Source of the DNA: Strix aluco
Lineage: Eukaryota; Chordata; Aves; Strigiformes; Strigidae
Assembly: GCF_031877795.1 (NCBI RefSeq)
Contig: NC_133971.1
Span: forward strand, 86,886,446-86,950,445
Length of the DNA stretch: 64,000 nucleotides
Direction of reading: 5' to 3'
Shown here piece after piece: positions 30,061-39,193 of this stretch. How positions within the stretch are numbered: the stretch's first letter is position 1; every line of letters begins with the position of its first letter. The notes beneath the pieces were generated by a model that did no database searches, was not told where the DNA came from, and saw only the letters and a list, made by a program, of their open reading frames with translations. A program made the position numbers and the translations under genes.

Positions 30061-31653
30061 CTAGGGCTTTTGTTGTGCTTGTCAAAGTGTGAACAGGAGG
30101 TGGCACTGCCAAGGGAAGGGGAGCTGGTTCTTTCCCAGGACTGCTGTCAGGGCGTGGGGGGAGCCCAGCTCCTGTGCTGTTGCGGTTCAGCTGGGGATGT
30201 GAAAGCACTGCCACAGAGGCTTTTGGGGCAGCTGTGCTCAGGATGTGTTTCAGGGTTTCCTTTCTGTTTGAGTTGTTTTTCTTGGTTTTTATTTTCAAGT
30301 TTCTCGGCCTACCAACATCTATTATTCTTATTTCATGCTCCGATGTTATTTGTATATATGAGTTAATGCATGTTTTCCTTTATTTTTTATTGACAAATAA
30401 TTTTAGTTTGTCAGTCTATTATTTTTTTTCCTTTCCCTTTTCCTTTCTCTGTAGCATCTGCAGCTTTGCTAGTGGAAGAGTTTTTCCTCTCTGCAAGCAT
30501 CTTGCAGAGTATTTCTGGGGCTACCTGTCATTGCATTTGGCCCCCAGGTTATTTGTCCTCAGTATGTTGATAATTAGAAATAAATGCATAAATGTCATGA
30601 AGGATTTTTCATCAACTGTTCATGCAATGATTATGATCTCTAGATTTGGTTTTTTTTCATTGTCTTTTGAATTTGTTGTAGAAATTATGCTGTGTTTGGG
30701 AGGCAGGAGCGGATGTGAATATTTGTCTTCGAGGTTAGCTTATATCTAGAAAGTGAAAGTGGGCAGAGTCCCAAGTGCAAGTCATCACTGCTTCCTGGGA
30801 AGTTTCCAGCAGCAAGAGGTACCGATGGCTGCTGATACAGCAAGAACAGGGTTTCTCCTGAGGTTTGGGAGGGGATTCTTTTTTAATTTAACTCAATTAA
30901 TTAATTTGTATGTTGATGCTGTAAATTCTCACTGTGGTTTTTTGGGGTGGTTTTTTTTGTGTGTGTATTACATTGGGATATTCTGTCTTCTCTGTTAGTC
31001 TGTTTCAGGCTGCTTGTGTAGCAGAGATCTTAGAAATACATTAGCTGATGTGCATGGTACTTAGTGAGCTGCTTGGTTGAGGTTAAACCTATTATGTCAG
31101 ATCACTTAATCATTTTTCAGTCCTTTTCTGTCTCACCGTTTTAGTCTATTCCTCATATTTCAGTTTTGACTTTAGGCACTTTCTACTGCGTGCTTTCTGT
31201 AGGTCAGGAAATACCCGTGTTTGAAGAGCAGAGTATCTCTTCTGATGTTTTGCTGTGGGTGGGTATGAAGTGCAAAGATAACTGGCTTGCACTCATATTT
31301 TATAATGATTTTATGTGTTGAATGTGTGTATGCTCAGGTGTGTGGGATAGGGATATGCAGTGCTGATATGGTTTTCCCCCACCTGAGGGGCAGTGGGAAT
31401 AATTGCAATGCTTAGACCCTGTTCTCATGCAGATTTGGTTATATTTTGTTTGGTTTATATAGGGGAAAAGGTTAACGTGCCAGTTCCAGTTCGTATCCAC
31501 TGAATCCTGTTCAGATCTGTTCTCTAAATCTGCTTTTTGTGGCATTTTTCTTGGAAGGAGATGGGAGCGCTGCTTTTGAGTAAGCTTCTAAGGCTGTTAA
31601 TGTGAATTTGATTGTGTTCTGTTAAGTGATTCATGCCAGAGTTGATATGGTGA
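30061..31653. other. 5' flank of the IFN-beta-like gene and AT-rich single-copy DNA
   Basis: Up to about 30290 the sequence still resembles the distal 5' flank of the array genes (GGGGATGTGAAAGC, GGGGCAGCTGTG, AGGGTTTCC in the same order). Beyond that it is AT-rich with no recognisable gene, and no UBAP2 exon was found in it. Confidence 0.5.
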
Positions 31654-32050
31654 TGTTGTGGGAGGATATCGGACCTGCACAACTCTGAGAGTTATAACAA
31701 GCAAAGCCGTTTATTTTTCCAATAGTACATACTTATGCTCTCGCCAAAGCTCTTACTTCATAATTAGCAAATCAGCAATTAGACAGTTATCAACCTTTTC
31801 TCCTATCAGCATCAGACCACTCTAACACGCGCTGTGCAGACCAATCACCTTCTTGTTCACGCGCTGTTCACGCGGCGGTAACTTCTCACAGTTCAGTACT
31901 TTTCCACAGTTCAGTGTTGCAGCTGGCCGTTGTTTTTCCCTGCCACCTTGGCCCAACTCGGCAGTTTCTTTCTCCCAAGGCCTGTTTCTCATCAAAGCCT
32001 AGCTGTTGATTCAGAGGCTGTGCAGGGCTGAGAGGATGATGCCTCCCACA
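31654..32050 (-). repeat. 3' LTR of the endogenous retrovirus
   Basis: 397 bp; minus strand begins TGTGGGAGGC directly after the polypurine tract and ends CCCACAACA. Longer than its partner by a few bases inserted near 31725..31770. Confidence 0.92.
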
Positions 32051-32066
32051 TCTCCCCCTTCTTTGT
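32051..32066 (-). other. Retroviral polypurine tract
   Basis: The minus strand reads AAAGAAGGGGGAGA immediately before the 3' LTR, the expected site and composition for plus-strand priming. Confidence 0.85.
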
Positions 32067-32103
32067 TTTACATCTGCACCGGCAAAGCTTTATCAATCAA
32101 GGT

Positions 32104-32660
32104 TTAGACAAACTTCAGGAAACACAATATACATAAAATAATTACAACATAAAGAAGATAACTCCTTGAGGGGCTCATCACTCCAGTCCTTGCAGTCTCT
32201 CTGCTGGTACACACTTTATTGACATCTATACCTTCTCCACTTCTGCACTTAAATTTGCCAGGTCCAGAGCACTGAATAGCACTATTACAAGTTGCTTCAT
32301 CAGAGCCATCCAGACAGTCTCTGACACCATTACACTGCCTACTCCCATGGATGCAGTTCCCATCTTCACATCTGAACTGGTTTGGTCTGCAAATCCGAGA
32401 AGGGCAGTTGACTTCATCACTTCCATCCTTGCAGTCAGGATCTCCATCACAGCACCACTTTTTGTGGATGCATTCACCTGAACTGCATTGCATCTCCATC
32501 ACACTGCCATCTATTAGGCACACTCTCATCACTGCTATCACACTGACCACCGATGCACACAAAATCAGAATCAGCACACGTCTTCACCACACAAGCAGTC
32601 TCATCACTGCCATTGTCTTCACCACACAAGCAGTCTCATCACTGCCATAAAGCATATGAT
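32104..32660 (-). pseudogene. Captured LDL-receptor class A repeats, VLDLR-like
   Basis: The 157-codon frame 32104..32577 contains two well-preserved class A repeats and part of a third: 32404..32493 (C-I-H-K-K-W ... [11 protein letters not shown]), 32287..32391 (C-R-P-N-Q-F ... [11 protein letters not shown]) and 32163..32271, whose end ([12 protein letters not shown]) is in another frame. Upstream, to ~32650, fragments of earlier repeats ([12 protein letters not shown]) continue, with a 36-bp duplication. Order and spacer residues fit VLDLR repeats 1-2 joined to 6-8, without introns. Defects: a Cys-to-Gly change, an extra Cys and frame breaks. The frame also has a hydrophobic start (residues 1-19) and a hydrophobic end (~140-157). 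Confidence 0.85.
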
Positions 32661-33462
32661 TAAATATTACAAAATAAGGAAAATACAGAATAGCACACTT
32701 ACTTAATGGGGTACTAACATTCAGATCCGCAATTGCCGGGGAACCCTGGATGCAGCGAGGATTTAGAGTCCCCTTCCTCGCAAACTGGAAATCATACGCG
32801 ATGTGTCCATCTGTAGGTGAGGCATCCAAAATTGCTGCAAGCAGGTCCAGCCTCATATATCTAAATCAGCAGGCCAAAATAACTGGCACTTGTCTTTGAG
32901 CGGAAACATCTGATCTCATCCTCCTGTTGGGTTCCACCCAGAGCCTGGCCACCACTCAAGGGGGGACAACCAAGGGAGTTTCTAATAATGTTAAACACTT
33001 GAGTTCTTAATTCTTAATATTGCTAAACAAAGGAAGTTGAATACACACATTCTTATAGCATTTCATCCTTATTAATAACTACATTTTGTCTAAGCTACAT
33101 CTTTCACTAGTGACTAGTAAGCCTATATATTTCATTAAGGAGTTGCAATTACTGTTAGCATTTTCTCTTAAAAAAGTTGGCAACTGTAGTGTGATTAAGA
33201 CAGAGATAGTGTATTTTGTCCTATTGCAGTAGCAAGCATTACCCCTACATTCTGCTTAAATGATCAGTCGAAGCGACCGCAAACTGTCGGCACAGGGGCA
33301 CCCACAGCACCCACAGCCAGCTCCTGAGTGTCCACCAAAAGCTGCCTCTCATGCCTCAGGTGTGGTCGCACACACCTTGCTGGTAACCACTGGGGACTGT
33401 GACCTGTGGAGACACAAGCATAACGTCTTCCCCAGGTTATTAAAGGATATGGTCCTTCCCAG
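32660..33462. other. Post-integrase region of the provirus, no env seen
   Basis: AT-rich DNA in the position where env should begin. No surface-unit signal peptide, furin site, fusion peptide or transmembrane subunit pattern is recognised. A minus-strand frame at 32584..32856 has no known domain except its last part, which reads into the first LDL-receptor repeat. Confidence 0.5.
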
Positions 33463-34206
33463 TTACCACTTTCCAGGTTTTTTGCTAACACTTGAGCCTT
33501 GCCCTGGACTTCTTGTTGATCTGGTTGGTATCTGCGATGAGAAGTGACACAATATTGGTGGCACCTGTGAGGCAGGGGAAATGTTTAAAAAGTTCATGGC
33601 ATATAATGCCTTATTCAGCCTTTCGTGAGGTGTAGATAGATATCCTCCATCTCCCCCTTTTTGTTGTTGTAATAGACGCTTTAGCGCGCCACGCGTACGC
33701 TCCACAACGGCCTGTCCGGTCGGTGAGTGAGGAATGCCGGTCAGATGCTCGACTCCCCACTGTTTAAAGAAATTAAAGAGAGAAACAGAAACATAAGCAG
33801 GTCCATTGTCTGTCTTAATCTGTCGTGGCACGCCCAAGGAAGCAAATGCAGCTAAAAAGTGTCTTCACACATCACGTGCTTTTTCACCTGTATGGCGGGA
33901 TGCAAACACTGCTCCAGAAGAGGTGTCAACAGACACATGTACATATTTTAACGTTCCAAATGCAGCAAAGTGAGTGACATTGGATTGCCATAATTCTGAG
34001 GAGGTGAGTCCCCGAGGGTTGACACCACTAGCCGTTGAAGAGAGGGAGTCCTTCTGGCATTCAGGGCAAGTGGTAATGATGTCTGTACCCTGACGCCTTG
34101 ATAAAGAAAACTGTTTTTGTATTGCCCTGGCGTTTTGGTGGAAAAATGCATGTGAAAGCCGTGCTTGCTCAAAGACATTAGGTACCACCTGAGCCGCCAG
34201 AGTCAA
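33463..34206 (-). pseudogene. pol: Integrase remnant
   Basis: 34206..33865 has a zinc-binding-type H-x-x-x-x-H ... C-x-x-C N-terminal domain, then the start of the catalytic core (H-V-S-V-D-T-S-S-G). 33837..33463 continues the core: I-K-T-D-N-G-P-A-Y (second Asp), G-I-P-H-S-P-T-G-Q-A-V-V-E-R (catalytic Glu). The two halves are in different frames. The C-terminal DNA-binding domain fades out near 33463. Confidence 0.85.
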
Positions 34207-34963
34207 TGCATCTGTTCATCGATTGCCTTCAGCCAAAGGTCCAGGTAGTGCAGTATGCGCTCGGATATGTACAATAAAATAAGAAGTCTTGCGATTATTT
34301 AATAATCGCAAAAGGGTGTGCATTATTGAATATAACAGTGGATTATTAACGTCCTTCAAACACGATTTTCTATACGCTATACAAGATTGGCAACATAAGC
34401 AGAATCAGTAACAATGTTAATTGGGGTGTCCCAGTGTTGAAATACAGACTACTGCAGCTAGCTTAACAATCTGTGGCGATCCCGGGGATCGAGTAAAGTC
34501 TGATTGCCAAATTTGAGTATGTGGGTCTTGTCATACTATGACTGACTTTCCTGTTTTCCCAGCTCCATCAGTTAACACAGTTAAGGCTTGCAACGGTACA
34601 TCGCTGCACTTTGGCATGGCATATACTAAAAAATCGCATGGCATATAATAAAAAATTTTGCTGTAATAATTTATGTGACGGGCTGTGTACTAAAAGCTGT
34701 CTGGGGTAGTCACAGATCGCTGTCTGGAATTCTAAAGACATTTGTATTAGCCACTGTAACATGTGCATAGTAACTGGAACAATGATACACACAGGTTCCT
34801 GACCAGTAAGTAATAGTAGACGCTGCCTACCTTTCATGATCAGTTTGGCAAACATTTCTGGACGAGTAGTGACCGTCTTGTGCATTTGGTGTGACAAAAA
34901 AAATCCATTCAACAATAACAAGAGGGTCACTAAGTGTTTCATCCCATTGAAACAGCAGAGCAT
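34207..34963 (-). pseudogene. pol: RT connection and RNase H remnant
   Basis: The 34568..34963 frame overlaps the RT end and reads as the connection domain. Beyond it, T-D-G-A-G (minus, near 34560) and a T-D-S-A-Y-V-A-type site (near 34400) mark RNase H active-site regions, with several stops and frame changes between them. Confidence 0.6.
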
Positions 34964-35975
34964 AGGGCTGCCCTGGAGGATTAAATAATATCAGTTGATA
35001 CGGATGGCCGGGCACACATCGCGATGCTTGTCTTTCTGAGATGGCGTTAGCTACACGGTGGAGATTTTTTTTCGCTTTCTCTGTAAGTACTCTGGGTGAT
35101 CTCAGTGAAGGATCTCCTCGCAAAATACCAAACAAGCTATGCAGATCATCATTAGTTAGGCCCAGCAATGGCCGTATCCAATTTATGGCTCCCAACAGTT
35201 TCTGTAAATCATTTAAAGTCTTAACATCAGTTTTAAGTTCAACCTGTTGCGGGACCATGGTCTGTTCACAAATTCTCCACCCCAGGTACTGCCACAGTGA
35301 TGATCTCTGTACCTTTTCAGGTGCTATTTGCAACCCCATTTGAGATACTGAGTCTTTGGTTAAAGCAAGAGCCTTTTCCATGATCTCCTGTGTCTCTGCT
35401 GCTCTAAGGATGTCATCCATATAATGATATATAACAGCCTGGGGGACCTGCATTCTAACAGGGCTCAAAGCCTTTGCAACAAACCACTGACACATCGTGG
35501 GACTGTTTTTCATGCCTTGTGGCAAAACAACCCAGTGGTACCACCTTGCAGGTTCACTAACATTAATACTGGGAACAGAGAAGGCAAATTTAGGTGCATC
35601 ATCCAGATGCAAGGGAATGGTACAACAATCCTTTAGATCAATTATTACAAGATGCCAGTTTCGGGGAATCATTGTTGGGGAAGGCATTCCTGGCCATAAC
35701 GTACCCATACCCTCCATGGCATCATTAATGCGTCGGAGATCATGTAAAAGTCACCATTTACTACTTTTCTTTAAAATAACAAACACCAGGGAGTTCCAAG
35801 GACTGGTGGTAGGTACGATATGTCCTGCACTTAACCGCAACTTTTCCATTGGCAAGGACCACTGACCCACCCACACAGGTGATTCTGTTCTCCAGGTTAG
35901 TTTCAGGGTGGGTTTAGGGGTGGGTTGTGCTGCAGTGGCCCTTAAGACAAATTTGATCCAATCTGAGTTCCCCAT
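34827..35975 (-). pseudogene. pol: Reverse transcriptase remnant
   Basis: Two overlapping frames. 35751..35975 holds the RT N-terminal part (V-G-Q-W-S-L-P, then L-S-A-G-H-I-V-P-T). 34827..35717 holds fingers and palm: L-K-D-C-C (first catalytic region altered from the usual L-K-D-A-F-type sequence), L-P-Q-G-M-K-N-S-P-T, the catalytic Y-M-D-D-I-L, and M-G-L-Q-I-A-P-E-K-V-Q. The thumb/connection region follows. The frame break near 35720..35750 and the decay after 34900 show it is not functional. Confidence 0.92.
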
Positions 35976-36616
35976 CGAGCCATACAGTCACGACCCCATG
36001 ATGTAATAGGGGTTTCTAATATAAATGGATGAATATTTGCTACCTGGTTTTCTGGGCCCCTTACATGAATGAGATCTTTGCTTTGAAACGTTACAGCATG
36101 ACCACCAACCCCAAAAAGCGCTTGAGTTACCCGAGCTAACGGCCGATGCTGTGGCCATCTGCTCGCAGATATTACAGTCACATCCACACCAGTATCTAAA
36201 ATGCCTGTCAGCTCAACAGATTCTTCTGCTTTGGTGAGGGCACATTTTACCACAGGTCGACCTTGTGTCACTGTCTGAGCCCAAAATATTTGAGGAGTAC
36301 CTGCTGATCCAAATCCTGAGTCACCCTGGCTTCTCAGCATGCTATTAGGGGGAGCTGCAATAAAATAAACAAGCTGAGTGATTTTTGACCCTTTTTTTAC
36401 TGAACACGGGGGTACAGGGGTCCAGGCCATAGTTCTGATTTCCCCTTCATAACTGGCATTTATGACCCCTGGTAAAACAAACAACCCCTCTAAGGTTGTA
36501 GATGATCTTCCTAGTAATAATGCACTTTTTCCATTTCCCAGTCCATATACTCCTGTTGGTATCAAGGATACTGTGTTATCTAATAATGTTACTGACTTGG
36601 AGGCTGCTGGGTCCAT
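35942..36616 (-). pseudogene. pro: Retroviral dUTPase and aspartic protease remnant
   Basis: A 224-codon frame. The first ~110 residues are dUTPase-like: the G-R-S-S motif and G-L-F-V-L-P-G-V-I-N-A-S-Y are visible, and the expected catalytic Asp in the latter motif appears as Asn, which would impair dUTP hydrolysis. Next comes a protease with active-site L-D-T-G (in I-L-D-T-G-V-D-V-T-V-I-S), later G-V-G-G-H. dUTPase joined to protease is the betaretroviral arrangement. It continues out of frame into RT. Confidence 0.85.
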
Positions 36617-37548
36617 GCCTGCTCGGTATCAGCTAAATTATTATAAACCACCACTGATTGCAATATTTGATTAGTGTCTTTTTATTCACACTTGCGCCTG
36701 GAGGTCCCCCTATCTTCTTCCAGCATTTTAAAATACAGCCTAGGGGACTCTTTTTGACTATTCCCCCACTCTGGCTGCTTCCCATCTCATCTACTTTACC
36801 TTAAAACGCTACCCAAGTAAGCTGACAGTATCCCCTCAGGCAGATGGTACAAGGGTGCACTCTCCCCACAGAGTACGCACCTAAATTCAAGACAACAATT
36901 AACACAGAATTACTGCCTCCCGCTAGAGGAGATATCTCACCTATGACACTTCAAACACTGAGCCCGAACAAACAGGCAGCACCAGTGACCCAGCGGGCGG
37001 GCACTAGGGCGCTCTGTACTAAGGAATGTTCACTGGTCCTGCACTACCCCCCCACTGGTACAGAGTCTGCCCTGCGCTTCGTTCCTCTCGGGCCGCTTCC
37101 CTCGCGGGATAACGGAACTGTGGGTCAGAGAACTCCGCACTCTGCAGCTGCAGCTGGGCTGTGCCTCACACCCGCAGAACAGTCACACACCCACACAAAG
37201 GGGCCCCTTACACTTATTACTCACACAGCATCAAATGACAAATACTACAGACATCAAAACACCATTAAGAATATATAAAGCCATTGCTAGTTGATTATGT
37301 GGTGCGTCCAGAAAATTCCCCCTTCTTTGGTTTTAAATCAAAGCCTTTAGTGCACTGACCATCAGAAAGGTTTAAAGTTAGTCCTTTTAGAATGGACAAG
37401 GGACTCGGCATCACAGTGTCAGCACCTTCTGTAAAAACTGCCGCTTTTGGTGTTCGGGGGAGGCGGGACGGATGATCGCGTGGTGCCAGATGGCCGCAGG
37501 CAGTTGCTCCACGGCGGGGGGGCTTGGGGAGGCCTGGGGTCGCCGCCG
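36617..37548. other. Unresolved internal part of the provirus
   Basis: Apart from the fragment at 36640..36765, no frame longer than a few dozen codons on the sense (minus) strand resembles a retroviral protein. The plus-strand open frame at 36844..37278 has no recognisable features. Confidence 0.4.
36640..36765 (-). pseudogene. Possible second gag (matrix-like) fragment
   Basis: A short minus-strand frame with a W-K-K-I-G-G ... L-I-K-Y-C-N-Q-W-W pattern, reminiscent of the matrix region of a different (gamma-like) retroviral lineage. It sits where capsid/nucleocapsid should be, just before the dUTPase. It may be a recombinant patch or another old insert. Family assignment is tentative. Confidence 0.35.
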
Positions 37549-37830
37549 TTAACTCTGTGCTTTAAGAGTGTCCGAAACCAACTTCCAAGTGGTCGCTAGC
37601 TCACTGGCATGCTGATACCCCTTGGAAATAGCTTCCCACAGCTGTTCACTGATTTCAGCCCATTTTGCTGGTTCAGAGGCTGTGAGGGTATCGGCAGGAT
37701 AGCCGTGGTTTCTGCACCATTTAAGTAACTTTCGTACAGAAGTTTTGTTATAAGTTATCCCTCTCTTAGAGAGTATATGCAGCAGGAGTCTGACAGTTGC
37801 CATCTCCTCTGCGGACATGTTCTGCCCCAT
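37549..37830 (-). pseudogene. gag: gag remnant: matrix N-terminus
   Basis: 93 codons starting M-G-Q, a likely N-myristoylation signal, followed by a helical matrix-like domain (residues ~5-90). The frame then ends. The capsid and the nucleocapsid zinc knuckles are not seen downstream, so most of gag is deleted or scrambled. Confidence 0.7.
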
Positions 37831-37964
37831 GCTGCCCCCGATTGATCACCTCTCCCGGGTGAGTTTCCGTTGATTGACTGTTTTCCATCCTCCCTGCCAC
37901 AGCCCCGCTGCAGACAGTACCTCCAATCGGGGATCCTCCCACGGCGTCTTCCGCGCTCCGTCCT

Positions 37965-37982
37965 GGGACATCGGGGTCACCA
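37965..37982 (-). other. Retroviral primer binding site (tRNA-Trp type)
   Basis: Two bases after the 5' LTR the minus strand reads TGGTGACCCCGATGT, matching the 3' end of tRNA-Trp in nearly all positions. tRNA-Trp priming is typical of avian retroviruses related to the alpha/beta group. Confidence 0.8.
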
Positions 37983-37984
37983 TT

Positions 37985-38375
37985 TGTTGCGGGAGGATAT
38001 TGGACCGGCACAACTCTATGAGAATTATAACAAGCAAAGCTGTTTATTTTTCTAATAGTACATATGCTCTCATGAAAGCTCTTCATAATTAGCAAATCAG
38101 CAATTAGACAGCTATCAACCTTTTCTCCTATCAGCATCAGACCACTCTAACACGCGCTGTGCAGACCAATCACCACCTCGTTCACGCGCTGTTCACGCGG
38201 CGGTAACTTCTCACAGTTCAGTACTTTTCCACAGTTCAGTGTTGCAGCTGGCCGTTGTTTTTCCCTGCCACCTTGGCCCAACTCGGCAGTTTCTTTCTCC
38301 CAAGGCCTGTTTCTCATCAAAGCCTAGCTGTTGATTCAGAGGCTGTGCAGGGCTGAGAGGCCGATGCCTCCCACA
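37985..38375 (-). repeat. 5' LTR of the endogenous retrovirus
   Basis: 391 bp; on the minus strand it begins TGTGGGAGGC and ends CCCGCAACA (TG...CA). It contains an AATAAA signal near 38041..38048 (minus). By eye it differs from the other LTR by roughly a dozen substitutions and a few small indels, most of them near the left end, consistent with an insertion some millions of years old. Confidence 0.92.
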
Positions 38376-38905
38376 TGGTGGAATTACCTGAGAAGGAAAG
38401 GGTGATGAAACATGGCACCATTTCAAGTTACGGAAAGCACCTTCAATACTAAATCTTTGCTGGATTATTTCGTGTTCAGTGATAGAGGATTTGGTATAGG
38501 AAACGTGAGTGATGCACAAAAATGCAGCAGGGTGGGAAGGTGCTGTCAACTCTTGAGAAAGCGTTCGAGGTGCTGGGGAATTTGCAGAGATAGGTATGAA
38601 GAAGGAGAGTATTTTTTCCATGTTGGAGAAGGTGTGGAAATGGATATGTTAGTGGTTAAAGCATTAACTCTTGATGGATTGGAGGTGGTGAGGAGTAAAC
38701 CATGAGAATTAGGAGGAAAAATGCTTAGTAGACTACCAGCCCCATGTGTGCTCACCCAGAGAAGGAAGGGCAAACTTTTATCTTTTTCTCCCAAACTGAA
38801 GACAAAATGCTGCTTTGGTTTTGCTTGACGTGTCCTGTCATCTCAGAGTGAAAGCTTTCTAGGATGAGAAATGTCTTACCTTCCTGTAGAGGACCTAGAA
38901 AAACG
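38376..38905 (+). other. Intronic DNA right of the provirus (UBAP2 intron)
   Basis: No exon, RNA gene or recognised repeat seen. Confidence 0.4.
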
Positions 38906-38913
38906 ATCTGAGG

Positions 38914-39185
38914 CAGTGGTCTCCACCTGTTTTGATCACACACTCCATCAGTAAAAAATCTGTGAGCACTTGCCCCCAATATATTTTTATTTCTAAATTA
39001 TAAATATATACTACTGTACTAACATGTGTGTTATAAAACATACACAAAAATAAAAACTAAAAAAGTATGAGAGAAAGGTTAAACACTGTTTAAATTTTTT
39101 AAATTTTACTTATTAATGGTACTCAAAGCATTTTTTACATGCACCCCAGTGGATTGTCTTGTGCACCCCACTTTGGAGACTACTG
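38914..39185. mobile_element. hAT-type MITE
   Basis: 272-bp AT-rich element with terminal inverted repeats CAGTGGTCTCCA (left) and TGGAGACTACTG (right), one mismatch. It is flanked by a perfect 8-bp target duplication ATCTGAGG at 38906..38913 and 39186..39193. CAG-type termini and an 8-bp duplication are the hAT superfamily signature. It is too short to encode a transposase. Confidence 0.85.
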
Positions 39186-39193
39186 ATCTGAGG

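Larger units (their letters stand above)
31654..38375 (-). mobile_element. Endogenous retrovirus (betaretrovirus-like), defective
   Basis: Provirus of 6.7 kb in minus orientation with LTRs at both ends and flanking 6-bp direct repeats TGGTGA (31648..31653) and TGGTGG (38376..38381), one mismatch apart. From its 5' end: LTR, tRNA-Trp-type primer site, matrix start, a gag gap, dUTPase and protease, RT, RNase H, integrase, a VLDLR-like segment, polypurine tract, LTR. No env is recognised. All genes are disrupted. dUTPase next to protease, YMDD and the 6-bp duplication suggest a class II (beta-like) element. It lies antisense to UBAP2. Confidence 0.93.

Noticed and set aside
29876..30298. Upstream extension of the IFN-beta-like frame
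   Set aside because: Runs through the TATA box and enhancer; the internal Met starts a proper signal peptide.
36844..37278. 144-codon plus-strand frame inside the provirus
   Set aside because: Antisense to the provirus, no domain, composition like surrounding noncoding DNA.
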